Below, piece after piece: positions 9,077 to 17,033 of a stretch of 39,951 bases of DNA. How positions within the stretch are numbered: the stretch's first letter is position 1; each line of letters opens with the position of its first letter. The notes below the pieces were generated by a model. The model was not told the DNA's origin, did no database searches, and saw nothing but the letters and a program-made list of their open reading frames with translations. The translations under genes were made by a program, and so were the position numbers. Origin of the DNA: Chlamydiota bacterium (GTDB lineage: Bacteria; Chlamydiota; Chlamydiia; Chlamydiales; JAAKFR01); the NCBI GenBank assembly GCA_013287335.1, contig JABDDZ010000010.1:1-39951 (forward strand). The letters are read 5' to 3'.

Positions 9077-9238
9077 ATGAAATTTGTAAATTTATTTTTA
9101 TTTCTCTCTCTCTCTTCTCTCTGTTTGACAAGCTGCATTTATAAAATGCCAACGAGCGATGTCGTTTGCACTCTGCCAAACACGAATAATCCTCATGTAA
9201 CGCGCGAAAGAGCGCATACTATGATCCCAACTAATTAA
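9077..9238 (+). CDS. small lipoprotein, 53 aa
   Basis: A short open frame reads MKFVNLFLFLSLSSLCLTSC, then a 33-residue tail. LTSC is a good lipobox, so the mature protein would be an acylated 34-residue peptide starting at Cys20. In-frame ATGs at 9059 and 9065 would lengthen the N-terminus by six or four residues. The MKF start gives the most typical signal. It ends 16 nt before csrA, whose AGGA ribosome site sits in that gap. No family is recognised. A 70-aa reading frame on the opposite strand has no recognisable features and is judged to be its shadow. Confidence 0.6.
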   Translation: MKFVNLFLFLSLSSLCLTSCIYKMPTSDVVCTLPNTNNPHVTRERAHTMIPTN

Positions 9239-9254
9239 TAAAGGAAACAATCAA

Positions 9255-9482
9255 ATGTTAGTGCTGACTCGAAAAGCTGACCAAAAAATCCGCATTGGGG
9301 ATAACATCGAAATCGTTGTGCTGCGTATTCAAGAGGGGCAGGTCTCTTTAGGATTTACAGCTCCAAAAGAACTCGAAATTGTTCGCGAAGAGCTACTCGC
9401 AAATCCCACAGAAAAGAGTAGAAAAAAAAAGAATGAAAATCGACAAGATGGCCTCGAACTTGCCAAAGATATTAAAAGTTAA
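9255..9482 (+). CDS. csrA: carbon storage regulator CsrA
   Basis: This 75-aa protein begins MLVLTRKADQKIRIGDNI and continues VVLRIQEGQVSLGF and APKELEIVREEL, the CsrA/RsmA beta-strand dimer. Both RNA-contact sites are present: L4/R6 in strand 1 and the Arg of the IVREEL segment. A charged tail of about 20 residues extends past the usual end. CsrA binds GGA motifs in mRNA leaders to control translation, often of flagellar, type III secretion and life-stage genes. A ribosome site AAGGA lies 8 nt upstream and itself contains a GGA, so autoregulation is possible. The neighbours are a FliO-like gene and a secretion chaperone. Confidence 0.95.
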   Translation: MLVLTRKADQKIRIGDNIEIVVLRIQEGQVSLGFTAPKELEIVREELLANPTEKSRKKKNENRQDGLELAKDIKS

Positions 9483-9490
9483 AGTTGCAA

Positions 9491-9964
9491 ATGACTGAAC
9501 AATTCTCATTAGATTTGAATTCTCTTCTGAATTTTTTGAACAGAAAGAAATTGGAGCCTCAGCTCGACTCCCAAACAGGGCAAATCCAAATTCTACTTAA
9601 TTTTTCAAAGAGAGAGATTCCAGTAATCTTCAATCTCATTAGCGAGGGGCTTATTCTTCAGTCCATAGCCTATCTTCCCATTACACTCCCCAAAAAACAT
9701 CTCAACGATATTTCAAGATTATTACATATTCTTAATAAGCAGCTTGACCTTCCCGGCTTTGGAATGGATGAAAAGCATGAACTCATCTTTTTTCGGGTTC
9801 CTATTCTCTCTTTAGAGAAAACATTTTCTGAAGAGCTGATAAATGTGATGCTTGGTACAACTGAACTTGCCTGCGACTCTTTTTTAACAGGAATTGAGAT
9901 GATTGCAAATGGGAGCGTCTCTTTAGAAAAAACTCTTCAGGCAGAGAAGGAGCGTTCCTCTTAA
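9491..9964 (+). CDS. type III secretion chaperone, CT260/Mcsc-like
   Basis: This 157-aa acidic protein is of the length and alpha/beta pattern of CesT-type class I chaperones: an N-terminal helix (SLDLNSLLNFLNRKKLEP), strands with QILLNFSKREIPVIFNLI, and a helix with LLHILNKQLDLPGFGMD. It lies directly before the DnaQ-like gene, as CT260 (Mcsc, multiple cargo secretion chaperone) precedes CT261 in C. trachomatis. The order supports the call more than the residues do. I chose the ATG at 9491; a TTG start at 9485 is possible. It begins 8 nt after csrA ends, and its stop TAA is followed at once by the next ATG. Confidence 0.7.
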   Translation: MTEQFSLDLNSLLNFLNRKKLEPQLDSQTGQIQILLNFSKREIPVIFNLISEGLILQSIAYLPITLPKKHLNDISRLLHILNKQLDLPGFGMDEKHELIFFRVPILSLEKTFSEELINVMLGTTELACDSFLTGIEMIANGSVSLEKTLQAEKERSS

Positions 9965-10669
9965 ATGACTAAGCGACCTATCTACTATGATACTGAAACT
10001 ACAGGAATCTCTCATGAAAGGGACTTTATCATTGAGATCGCAGCATTTGATCCCATTAGAGAGCGTACTTTTGTCTCTTTTATTAATCCTGGGACTCCAA
10101 TCCCTAAAGAGGCGACAGCTATTCATGGGATAACTGACGAGATGGTGAAAGAGGCCCCCTCTTTTGCTGAAGTAGGAAAAAAGTTCTTCGATTTTTGCCA
10201 GGATGGGGAGACCGTGTTGATCGCCCATAACAATGATAACTTTGATCTGCATTTCCTCCGCAAAGAGTGTAAAAGAAATGCTCTCGACTTCCCGGAGCTT
10301 CCCATGATTGATTCTCTAAAATGGGCAAGAAAATACCGTCCCGATCTTCCCAGGCATAGTCTTCAGTATTTGCGCGAAGTCTATGGAATCAAAGAGAATC
10401 AGGCCCACCGAGCGCTCGATGATGTGATGATTCTGGCTGAAATTTTTTCTATTATGATTGATGATCTGCCTTTAAACCTGGTCCTTGATCTCATTTATAA
10501 AAAAAACGAACTTATCAAAGAGATGCCATTTGGCAAACACCAAGGAGTGCCTCTTGAAAAGGTCCCGCAGGATTATGTCCTTTGGCTTGAAAAAAGCGGT
10601 GCTTTTGAAAAACCTGAAAACTGCAGACTTAAAGATGGATTCCAAAAACTTGGGGTTTTAAAAACTTGA
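9965..10669 (+). CDS. DnaQ-like 3'-5' exonuclease with C-terminal DUF3820
   Basis: This 234-aa protein has the DEDDh exonuclease set: YDTETTGIS near the N-terminus (Asp/Glu of Exo I), AHNNDNFDLHFL (Exo II), and QAHRALDDV (Exo III, His and Asp). After about residue 180 it has MPFGKHQGVPLEKVPQDYVL, a DUF3820-type module often fused to such exonucleases. It corresponds in position to CT261, annotated as a DNA polymerase III epsilon-type subunit. Proofreading is possible, but the fusion suggests a stand-alone repair or RNA/DNA-trimming exonuclease. The start directly follows the chaperone stop. Confidence 0.88.
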   Translation: MTKRPIYYDTETTGISHERDFIIEIAAFDPIRERTFVSFINPGTPIPKEATAIHGITDEMVKEAPSFAEVGKKFFDFCQDGETVLIAHNNDNFDLHFLRKECKRNALDFPELPMIDSLKWARKYRPDLPRHSLQYLREVYGIKENQAHRALDDVMILAEIFSIMIDDLPLNLVLDLIYKKNELIKEMPFGKHQGVPLEKVPQDYVLWLEKSGAFEKPENCRLKDGFQKLGVLKT

Positions 10670-10672
10670 TAG

Positions 10673-11503
10673 ATGTTAAAGATAGCTTTCTCTCCCTGTC
10701 CTAATGATACCCTCCTCTTTTATCCTTGGGTGCAAGGGATTGTCGGGAAAGAACTTCCAATCCGCCCCATTTTAGCCGATATTCAAAGACTTAATGAGAT
10801 TGCAGCTCTTCGAGTAGCAGACCTCATCAAAGTTTCATTCCATTCTTTTGGAAAAGTCGCCTCTCTTTATCAACTTTTGCCAATTGGCTCAGCCCTGGGT
10901 TTTAACTGCGGGCCCAAGATCATCTCAAATAGCCCTCTCCAATTAGAAGATCTAGCAAATAAAAGAATTGCTATTCCGGGAGTTGAGACAACATCACACC
11001 TTCTTCTAGATATTTTTTGTTCTCATTTAAATATGCAAAAAACCTTCTGCCTCTATCATGAGGTCCAGGCTCTTTTAGAAAGGAAAGTTGTAGATGCAGG
11101 AGTCATTATTCATGAGAGTAGATTCACCTTTGCAAAAGCTGGATTTCATGAAGTTGCAGACCTTGGCTCTCTCTGGCATCTACGCACATCCTCCCCCTTG
11201 CCGCTTGGAGGGCTTATCGTTTCAAGGTCTCTTCCTAAGAAAATCACCTCAGAGATTCTCTCCATCTTAGAAAAATGCATTGCTTATTCTTTAACTTATC
11301 CAGACTCTGCTTTGGACTATATTCTTCTTCACTCTCAAGAAAAGAATAGGGAAATTGTAAAAAAACATATTGCTCTTTATGTAACAAAAGAGACTCAGTG
11401 CCTCTCTAGAAAGGGACGCGAAAGCATTGAACTGCTCTTACGCTATGGATCACAACTCGGAATGTTCCCCCCCTTGCCCAAAGATTATATTTATGAGCGT
11501 TAA
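10673..11503 (+). CDS. mqnD: MqnD, 1,4-dihydroxy-6-naphthoate synthase (futalosine pathway)
   Basis: This 276-aa protein begins with LKIAFSPCPNDTLLFYPWV, the strongly conserved MqnD N-terminus that distinguishes it from MqnA. The rest has the periplasmic-binding-protein-like fold, with IKVSFHSFG, GPKIISNSPL and AIPGVETTSHLLLDIF. The enzyme converts cyclic dehypoxanthine futalosine to 1,4-dihydroxy-6-naphthoate for menaquinone. It corresponds to CT262. The gene starts 3 nt after the exonuclease and overlaps mqnB by 11 bp, so the two quinone genes are coupled. Confidence 0.9.
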   Translation: MLKIAFSPCPNDTLLFYPWVQGIVGKELPIRPILADIQRLNEIAALRVADLIKVSFHSFGKVASLYQLLPIGSALGFNCGPKIISNSPLQLEDLANKRIAIPGVETTSHLLLDIFCSHLNMQKTFCLYHEVQALLERKVVDAGVIIHESRFTFAKAGFHEVADLGSLWHLRTSSPLPLGGLIVSRSLPKKITSEILSILEKCIAYSLTYPDSALDYILLHSQEKNREIVKKHIALYVTKETQCLSRKGRESIELLLRYGSQLGMFPPLPKDYIYER

Positions 11504-12095
11504 ACTGATTATTTTTGCAACTCTAGGCGAAGCCGCAAGAACAGTCGAAAAACTGAAGGCGCGTCCTTCTCCGAGCATTCCCACCTGTTACTTTTTTGAT
11601 AAGGGATTGATTGTCATTGCAAATGTTGGGATTCACTCTGCTCAAATGGCTGTATCGAAATATATCAACCAAGTGGATGAGGTATGGAATATTGGCCTTG
11701 CCGGAGCTTTGAAAAATGAGTTGCCCATTGGCACTCTAGTGGAGATTGCAAAGGTCGGTAAGCACACTCACCTCCCTCAAAACCTTGATGCCGGCTCTAT
11801 TAAAATTGTTGAAAGCACAATACCCTCATTCTCTCTCCCAAATTTGGGGGCAAAATTGATCTCAACAGACTTTCCAATCCATGACCGAGATACCCGCGAA
11901 GCGCTCTCTAGTGAATGGGACCTTGTTGATATGGAGGGATATGGAGTTGCTTTTGCAGCTGTTGGCTTTAATAAACCTTACCGCCTTTGGAAAATCGTCT
12001 CCGATTTTGCCTCTCCTGGCGGAAGAGAGCTTATCCGCAATAACAAAGACAAGCTCTCTCTCTCCATTGCTAAATTCTTACTAAGTCAAATTTAA
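11493..12095 (+). CDS. mqnB: MqnB, futalosine hydrolase
   Basis: A 200-aa nucleosidase of the purine-nucleoside phosphorylase fold. EVWNIGLAGALKNELPIGTL is the conserved core. LVDMEGYGVAFAA contains the Met-Glu pair that binds the ribose, and KIVSDFASPGG contains the Asp that protonates the base. Futalosine hydrolase releases hypoxanthine to give dehypoxanthine futalosine. The ATG at 11493 (MSVKLIIFATLGEA) overlaps the end of mqnD; longer in-frame extensions upstream would lie inside mqnD and are not expected. It matches CT263. Finding both genes supports menaquinone made by the futalosine route. Confidence 0.88.
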   Translation: MSVKLIIFATLGEAARTVEKLKARPSPSIPTCYFFDKGLIVIANVGIHSAQMAVSKYINQVDEVWNIGLAGALKNELPIGTLVEIAKVGKHTHLPQNLDAGSIKIVESTIPSFSLPNLGAKLISTDFPIHDRDTREALSSEWDLVDMEGYGVAFAAVGFNKPYRLWKIVSDFASPGGRELIRNNKDKLSLSIAKFLLSQI

Positions 12096-12127
12096 ACGCA
12101 AATAAAAATTATAAATTAACAACAGAT

Positions 12128-12224
12128 CACAGAGCAAAAAAGAGTCGGGCACGCACGCTGGCACGATTCTTTTTTTCTCTGTGGTTAATTTTTCTTTGCG
12201 ACTTTGGGCCTTTGCGACTTTGGG
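12128..12224. repeat. intergenic inverted repeat with GC-rich loop, plus a 15-bp tandem duplicate
   Basis: Two 19-nt arms (12128-12146 and 12165-12183) match at 17 of 19 positions as an inverted repeat. The 18-nt loop contains GGGCACGCACGCTGGCAC, related to the CGTGCCCG repeats near 16985 and 22059. The right arm is T-rich, so it may end mqnB transcripts. Just after it, CTTTGCGACTTTGGG occurs twice (12194-12208 and 12210-12224), one base apart. No gene is seen between mqnB and the next gene. Confidence 0.7.
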
Positions 12225-12303
12225 TTTAAATTGTGATAGGAGATGTTGTCAATTTTTGTTTGATTTGCAATGATGCGAAAAATGAGAGATGGGGAGGAGA
12301 TAA

Positions 12304-13284
12304 ATGGCAGCAAAAAAATCGATGCGAGCAGCGTTCATCAATGAATTTGGTGGAATTGATAAGATCAAATTTGGAGAGTTTCCCCTTCCGGAACCTCTAG
12401 ATAATGAAGTGCAAATTGCAGTTGAATGCGCTGGAGTCAATCCCGCCGATTGGAAGGTCTGTGATGGACTATTTCGCAATCGGTTACCCCACGAATTCCC
12501 CATTATACCCGGATGGGATGTCTCCGGAAAAATCTCGAAAGTGGGGGCAGGTGTCCAAAATTTAAAGGTTGGAGAGGCAGTCTTTGCTTACTGCCGAAAG
12601 CCGGTTGTCCATGAGGGTGCTTTTGCAGAATATATCTGTCTGGATGCTGAAAATGTGAGTTTAAAACCGGCTGGTATCAGTTTTGCTGAGGCTGCATCTA
12701 TTCCATTAGCTTCTCTGACAGCATGGCAATCGCTCTTTGACAGCGCTCATCTTCGTCCAAAAGAGCATATCTTAATCCATGGGGGAGCTGGAGGCGTGGG
12801 AGGCTTTGCTATACAATTTGCAAAGTATGCAGGTGCGCATGTGACTACAACAGCAAGTGGGCGGAATTTTGATTATGTCAAAAAACTTGGAGCTGATGAA
12901 ATCATCGATTATACAAAAGAAGATTTTGTCAAAAAAGTCCATGAGATAGATCCTGATGGGGTCGATGTGGTCTTTGATACAATTGGCGGAGAAACACTGA
13001 AAGCCAGCTATAATGCAGCTAAAACGGGCGGGAGACTCGTCTCTATTGTGGGCATTGTAGATAAAGCATTAGTTGCTCAAAAGAAACTCTTTTCCGATTT
13101 ACTCTTTGTAACCCCTAACGGAAAAGAGCTTAAACGCATTGCAACTCTCATTGAGGAGGGAGAATTGCTACCCCCTAAGATCCAGCTATTTCCTTTTGAT
13201 CAGTTACTCACTGCCCTCCATCTCAGCAAAGAGGGCCATATTCAAGGAAAAATTATAATCAACATCCGCGGAAAAGCAACCTAA
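12304..13284 (+). CDS. NADP-dependent quinone oxidoreductase-like MDR protein
   Basis: This 326-aa protein belongs to the medium-chain dehydrogenase/reductase superfamily. The N-terminal GroES-like domain (VECAGVNPADWKVCDG) lacks the zinc-binding cysteines of true alcohol dehydrogenases. The Rossmann half has ILIHGGAGGVGGFAIQFAKY and the NADP-type loop TTASGRNFDYVKKLGAD. Relatives reduce quinones or enones with NADPH. The start follows a strong AGGAG site. It interrupts the order mqnB-msbA known from C. trachomatis, so it is an insertion in this lineage or a loss in Chlamydia. The substrate is unknown. Confidence 0.88.
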   Translation: MAAKKSMRAAFINEFGGIDKIKFGEFPLPEPLDNEVQIAVECAGVNPADWKVCDGLFRNRLPHEFPIIPGWDVSGKISKVGAGVQNLKVGEAVFAYCRKPVVHEGAFAEYICLDAENVSLKPAGISFAEAASIPLASLTAWQSLFDSAHLRPKEHILIHGGAGGVGGFAIQFAKYAGAHVTTTASGRNFDYVKKLGADEIIDYTKEDFVKKVHEIDPDGVDVVFDTIGGETLKASYNAAKTGGRLVSIVGIVDKALVAQKKLFSDLLFVTPNGKELKRIATLIEEGELLPPKIQLFPFDQLLTALHLSKEGHIQGKIIINIRGKAT

Positions 13285-13447
13285 CCTCTTCCAACCACTA
13301 AGGATGCACGCAAACTATTACTTTACTTAAAATACATTTTTCAGTAGATATGCCCAAATACACCCACGAACCTATTGATTCTCGAACGATTTTGGCTCCC
13401 ATTCTGAACTTTTTAATAAGTAGACCTTTATGGAGAAAAGCAGATTA

Positions 13448-13476
13448 TTGCTATCAATTCATAAAATCTTTATAAT
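13448..13476 (+). promoter_or_regulatory. sigma-70-type promoter placed for a leaderless mRNA
   Basis: TTGCTA (13448-13453), a 17-nt spacer and a perfect TATAAT (13471-13476) lie only 6 nt before the ATG at 13483. Transcription would begin at or next to the start codon. No ribosome site precedes that ATG. Confidence 0.6.
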
Positions 13477-13482
13477 GCTTAT

Positions 13483-13839
13483 ATGAGTATAGAAAAAACT
13501 TCTTCAGATTGGAATAACCAATCCTATTTTTGCGGATTGACGAATAAACAGGCAGCTATCATTACAGCTGTTGTCTCTGCGATATTTGTGGTTATCATCA
13601 TGACATCAGCAGTGATTGGTAATTATCCTGGACTTGGAATAATGAATCAAATTGGATGGGGAATTTGCTTATCTAGCTCTGGTTTAGGAGTTGTGACAGT
13701 TTGGGCTTCTCTTTTATGGCTTTTTATAGCTTGGCATCATGCAGAAAAAGTTGATGATGATGGTTCTCCCAAACCCTCTAAAGCTACAGTGAAGTTTGTT
13801 CAGGCTTTATCTAGAGAGCTGAACAATCTGCCAAAGTGA
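13483..13839 (+). CDS. small two-TM membrane protein, unknown
   Basis: This 118-aa protein is not recognised. A hydrophilic N-terminus (about 25 residues) is followed by two hydrophobic segments, ITAVVSAIFVVIIMTSAVIG and then GLGVVTVWASLLWLFIAW. A short charged tail (HHAEKVDDDG onward) follows. The hairpin of two helices resembles chlamydial inclusion-membrane (Inc) proteins, whose bilobed hydrophobic domain is about 40-60 residues, but here the helices are about 20 residues apart, so the resemblance is loose. A close promoter and the lack of a ribosome site suggest a leaderless transcript. It converges on msbA with 1 nt between the stops. Confidence 0.65.
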   Translation: MSIEKTSSDWNNQSYFCGLTNKQAAIITAVVSAIFVVIIMTSAVIGNYPGLGIMNQIGWGICLSSSGLGVVTVWASLLWLFIAWHHAEKVDDDGSPKPSKATVKFVQALSRELNNLPK

Positions 13840-13840
13840 T

Positions 13841-15835
13841 TTAAGTGGCAGGGACCTCTTCCGGCTTGGCTGGTTCCAGCTTGGCTGGGTCTAGGTCGGC
13901 TGGAATAAGGAACTTTCTGGGGCCAGGAGCTTCTAGGCTACTCATCATCTCCCACATCTTTCTAAACCCTGGGCAGGATTCAAAGAGCTCTTCTCTTGTG
14001 CCATCTGCCAGAATTTCTCCCCTTTCTAGATAGATAATGCGATCTGCCTTTTCAATTGTTGTGAAGCGGTGTGCAATAATAATTTGAGTCACTTCACCTT
14101 TAAGGCTCTCCATCACATCTTTGATTTTTCCCTCGCTCATGGCATCTAAAGCAGAGGTTGCTTCATCTAAAATGAGGATGGGGGCATTCTTGACAAGAGC
14201 CCTTGCAATCGCTAGTCGCTGTTGCTGTCCTCCTGAAAGGTTCTTTCCAGCTTCAGAGAGCATAGAATCGTAACCATTTGGCAATGTCATAATAAAATCA
14301 TGCGCCTCTGCACGCTTTGCAGCATATTGCACATCCTTAGTTGAAAAGGGGCGCCCAAAAGAGATATTTTCTTTTACAGTGTCTAGAAAAAGAAAGGGTC
14401 TTTGAGGAACAAAGGCGATATTTTCCTTTAAAGAACGCTGCGTATAGGCCTTGAGGGGCTTTCCATCGATAGAGATCTCCCCTTCTTGAACATCATAGAG
14501 ACGGGGAAGAAGCTGGGCAATGGTCGATTTTCCGGCGCCTGTCGGACCGACAAGAGCCACCATCTCTCCCTTCCGGATTTTAAAATTTAAATTTTTAAGG
14601 ATCCATTCATCCTGATATTTAAAGGAGACATCCCGGAATTCAATGGAAGTTGAAAAATTTTCCAAAGGCTTTGCAAGAGGATCATCTTGAATGACAGAGG
14701 TAAGGCCAAGAACCTCATACATCCTCTCTGCCGCTGCTACCCCTCTTAAGATATGGTTGTTTTCTTCGGCAAATTTCTTGATCGGCTCATAAAAAACATA
14801 TAAGAGACCGCAAAAGACGAGCAGCTCGGCAATGCCCATATTTACAGCATAGAGCCCATAGAGAATAACCACTGCAAAAAAGAGAGAGGCAACAAAGTGC
14901 AAAATAGGGCGTGAAGAGAGGCCATAGCGAGCGCTTTTTTCTTCAAGGCGAGCCATCATCTGGTTCTGTTCACGATATTTTTTAAGAGAAAATTGCTCCA
15001 TGGCAAAAACTTTAACAGTCTGAATCCCTGCTAAAAAGTCGATGAGCACCGAGGCAAATCCCTCTTGATTGCGCTGCATCTGCTTGGCAATGCGCTTAAT
15101 CCGCTTGGAAATAAAGACAATGGGGATGACAACTATCGGAAATCCTAAAAAAATGACTAAAGAGAGTTTCCAAGAGATATAAAAGCAGGCAATGAGAGTT
15201 GTGACTACGGCAAAAGGAGTCTGAAAATAGTTAATGAGCATGGAATTGATCGAAGAGGCCACAACACCAGCATCCCCTACAACTCTTGAAGAGAGGGAGC
15301 CAATATTGTGATCGTGATAAAAGCTCATCGGCAATGATTGGATATGTTCAAAATACTGCTGCCTTAAATCCCGGCTGACTCGGATTGCCACAAGTTGAGT
15401 AAAATAGCGGTGGCAAAATAGGGCAACTCCTTTAATCAGAGCAACGCAAATGAGAAATAGGGCTAAATACCCCAATTTTGAATGAATGTGAAATTTTTGA
15501 TCCAGATAAAGGCTGATGCGTTGGACAATATTGTGTCCCTTATATTCAGAGACATACGCATTTGCTTCGTCAAGCGTTAACTCATTTTTATCGCCGGAAA
15601 TCTTATGAAATGTTCTCTCCACTTCACTTAGTGAAAGTTTGTCTGCAGCTCGCAGCCTCCCCTCTTTTTTATCGGCAAAGAGAACAAAGGCATCGGGACC
15701 AGCTTTTGCCATCACTCCAAGGGCAAACATCTCTATTTGGCTGGCTGCCGTTACAAAGACCATCCCAAAAAAAGTGATACAGAGAAGTAATAGGTGCCGT
15801 CGATTTTGCAGAGCGGCTTTTAAAAGAAGTTTCAT
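13841..15835 (-). CDS. msbA: MsbA-type ABC exporter with periplasmic insertion
   Basis: This 664-aa half-transporter has an N-terminal membrane domain and a C-terminal ATPase: Walker [10 protein letters not shown], signature LSGGQQQR, Walker B ILILDEAT and switch IIAHR. It matches CT264, annotated msbA (lipid A flippase). Between TM1 and TM2 is an unusually long loop of about 85 residues with EF-hand-like stretches (ADKKEGRL and [12 protein letters not shown]). The last 20 residues are rich in Pro-Ala-Lys-Glu. I chose the ATG at 15835, whose ATGA overlaps the accA stop, over an ATG seven codons upstream inside accA. It is coupled to accA. Confidence 0.88.
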   Translation of the reverse strand: MKLLLKAALQNRRHLLLLCITFFGMVFVTAASQIEMFALGVMAKAGPDAFVLFADKKEGRLRAADKLSLSEVERTFHKISGDKNELTLDEANAYVSEYKGHNIVQRISLYLDQKFHIHSKLGYLALFLICVALIKGVALFCHRYFTQLVAIRVSRDLRQQYFEHIQSLPMSFYHDHNIGSLSSRVVGDAGVVASSINSMLINYFQTPFAVVTTLIACFYISWKLSLVIFLGFPIVVIPIVFISKRIKRIAKQMQRNQEGFASVLIDFLAGIQTVKVFAMEQFSLKKYREQNQMMARLEEKSARYGLSSRPILHFVASLFFAVVILYGLYAVNMGIAELLVFCGLLYVFYEPIKKFAEENNHILRGVAAAERMYEVLGLTSVIQDDPLAKPLENFSTSIEFRDVSFKYQDEWILKNLNFKIRKGEMVALVGPTGAGKSTIAQLLPRLYDVQEGEISIDGKPLKAYTQRSLKENIAFVPQRPFLFLDTVKENISFGRPFSTKDVQYAAKRAEAHDFIMTLPNGYDSMLSEAGKNLSGGQQQRLAIARALVKNAPILILDEATSALDAMSEGKIKDVMESLKGEVTQIIIAHRFTTIEKADRIIYLERGEILADGTREELFESCPGFRKMWEMMSSLEAPGPRKFLIPADLDPAKLEPAKPEEVPAT

Positions 15836-16791
15836 ATTGAATTTTCTGTGTAACACCCGATCTTACGGAATTTTTGATATCTATGTTCTAGAAGAAGTTC
15901 CTGGGGGTACTCTTTAAAAACTTGCCACCCTTCAAGAACAAATTGCTTCACGCTTTCGTAGACGATGGATGGATCATGATGGGCGCCGCCAGGCGGCTCT
16001 TTAATAATTGCATCAATCACTTCAAACCCAAGAAGATCCTCTGCTTGCATCTTTAATGCAGAGGCAGCCTCAGCTTTTTTTGCCTGATCTTTCCAAAGAA
16101 TTGAAGAGCAACCTTCAGGAGAGATCACAGAATAATAGGAATGTTCGAGCATTCCAATATGATCCCCAATGCCCATTCCAAGCGCCCCTCCGGAACATCC
16201 TTCGCCAATAATCACAACAAAGAGTGGAGTTGGAATACGTGATAATTCTCGCATATTATGCGCGATAGCCCATCCTTGGCCCCGCTCTTCTGCAGTTAGA
16301 CCTGGATAAGCTCCCGGAGTATCGAGTAAAAAAATAACAGGTAACTGAAATTTGCCTCCAAGTTTACTCAGGCGGAGCGCCTTTCGAAATCCTTCCGGAT
16401 GGAGCATACCAAAATTGCGATAGAGGCGGCTCTCTGTGTCACACCCCTTCTCCTGGCCAATAATTACGCATTTCATCTCGTTAATCTTGGCAAAGCCTCC
16501 GATCACAGCATGGTCATCTGCAAAGGTGCGATCTCCAAAGAGCTCAATAAAATCGGTGCAGATGTTCTGGATATAATCAACGCTTTTAGGCCGATTAGGG
16601 TGGCGGCAAATCTGAACCCGCTCCCAAGGGGAAAGAGAAGAGTAGACACGCGCTTTTAATTTATCAAGCTTCTTATCAAGCTTTCTTATCTCTTCCGGCG
16701 ATAGGAGCTTATTCTGGGTATTCTGCTCCTTGATCTGGCAAATTGTTCTTTCATATTCATAAATTTGCTTTTCGTGCGGCAGTTCTTCCAT
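15832..16791 (-). CDS. accA: acetyl-CoA carboxylase carboxyltransferase alpha subunit
   Basis: This 319-aa protein is standard AccA, which with AccD transfers carboxyl from biotin to acetyl-CoA for fatty acid synthesis. Conserved blocks are [49 protein letters not shown] and the oxyanion-hole [15 protein letters not shown]. The start is the ATG at 16791 (MEELPHEKQ), which fits the usual family N-terminus MELLPHEKQ. A TTG eight codons upstream is less likely. It corresponds to CT265 and overlaps msbA by 4 bp. A TATAAT on the minus strand (plus 16847-16852) could be its -10. Confidence 0.95.
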   Translation of the reverse strand: MEELPHEKQIYEYERTICQIKEQNTQNKLLSPEEIRKLDKKLDKLKARVYSSLSPWERVQICRHPNRPKSVDYIQNICTDFIELFGDRTFADDHAVIGGFAKINEMKCVIIGQEKGCDTESRLYRNFGMLHPEGFRKALRLSKLGGKFQLPVIFLLDTPGAYPGLTAEERGQGWAIAHNMRELSRIPTPLFVVIIGEGCSGGALGMGIGDHIGMLEHSYYSVISPEGCSSILWKDQAKKAEAASALKMQAEDLLGFEVIDAIIKEPPGGAHHDPSIVYESVKQFVLEGWQVFKEYPQELLLEHRYQKFRKIGCYTENSI

Positions 16792-16984
16792 AAAATACTT
16801 AATGGTATCCTTCAACCCAAATATTGGGCGATTTATATAACAACAAATTATAAATGATTTGGATGGTATTTAATCAACCTAAAACTCAGATTTATAGGTG
16901 TATTAAAATTTAAACCACCACTTCCTCTGCCTCACTCCATCAAATTCTACGTAATAAATATTTTACTAAGTATGAAATTCTAAT

Positions 16985-17004
16985 CGTGCCCGTGCCCGGG
17001 CACG
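16985..17004. repeat. GC-rich CGTGCCCG repeat with 14-bp palindrome
   Basis: CGTGCCCGTGCCCGGGCACG stands out in AT-rich DNA. Its last 14 bases (16991-17004) are a perfect palindrome. It lies just downstream of the L,D-transpeptidase gene and upstream of accA, both on the minus strand. Copies of the same motif occur near 12146 and at 22059-22126. It may act in transcript ending or be a mobile short repeat. Confidence 0.75.
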
Positions 17005-17033
17005 AAAATAACCTTCTTAATATTCAATCATTT

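Noticed and set aside
8967-9179. 70-codon minus-strand frame opposite the small lipoprotein
   Set aside because: It is antisense to a frame with a convincing lipobox, has low-complexity charge and lacks a ribosome site.
13350-13475. 41-codon frame before the small membrane protein
   Set aside because: No ribosome site, no recognisable domain, and it covers the promoter of the next gene.
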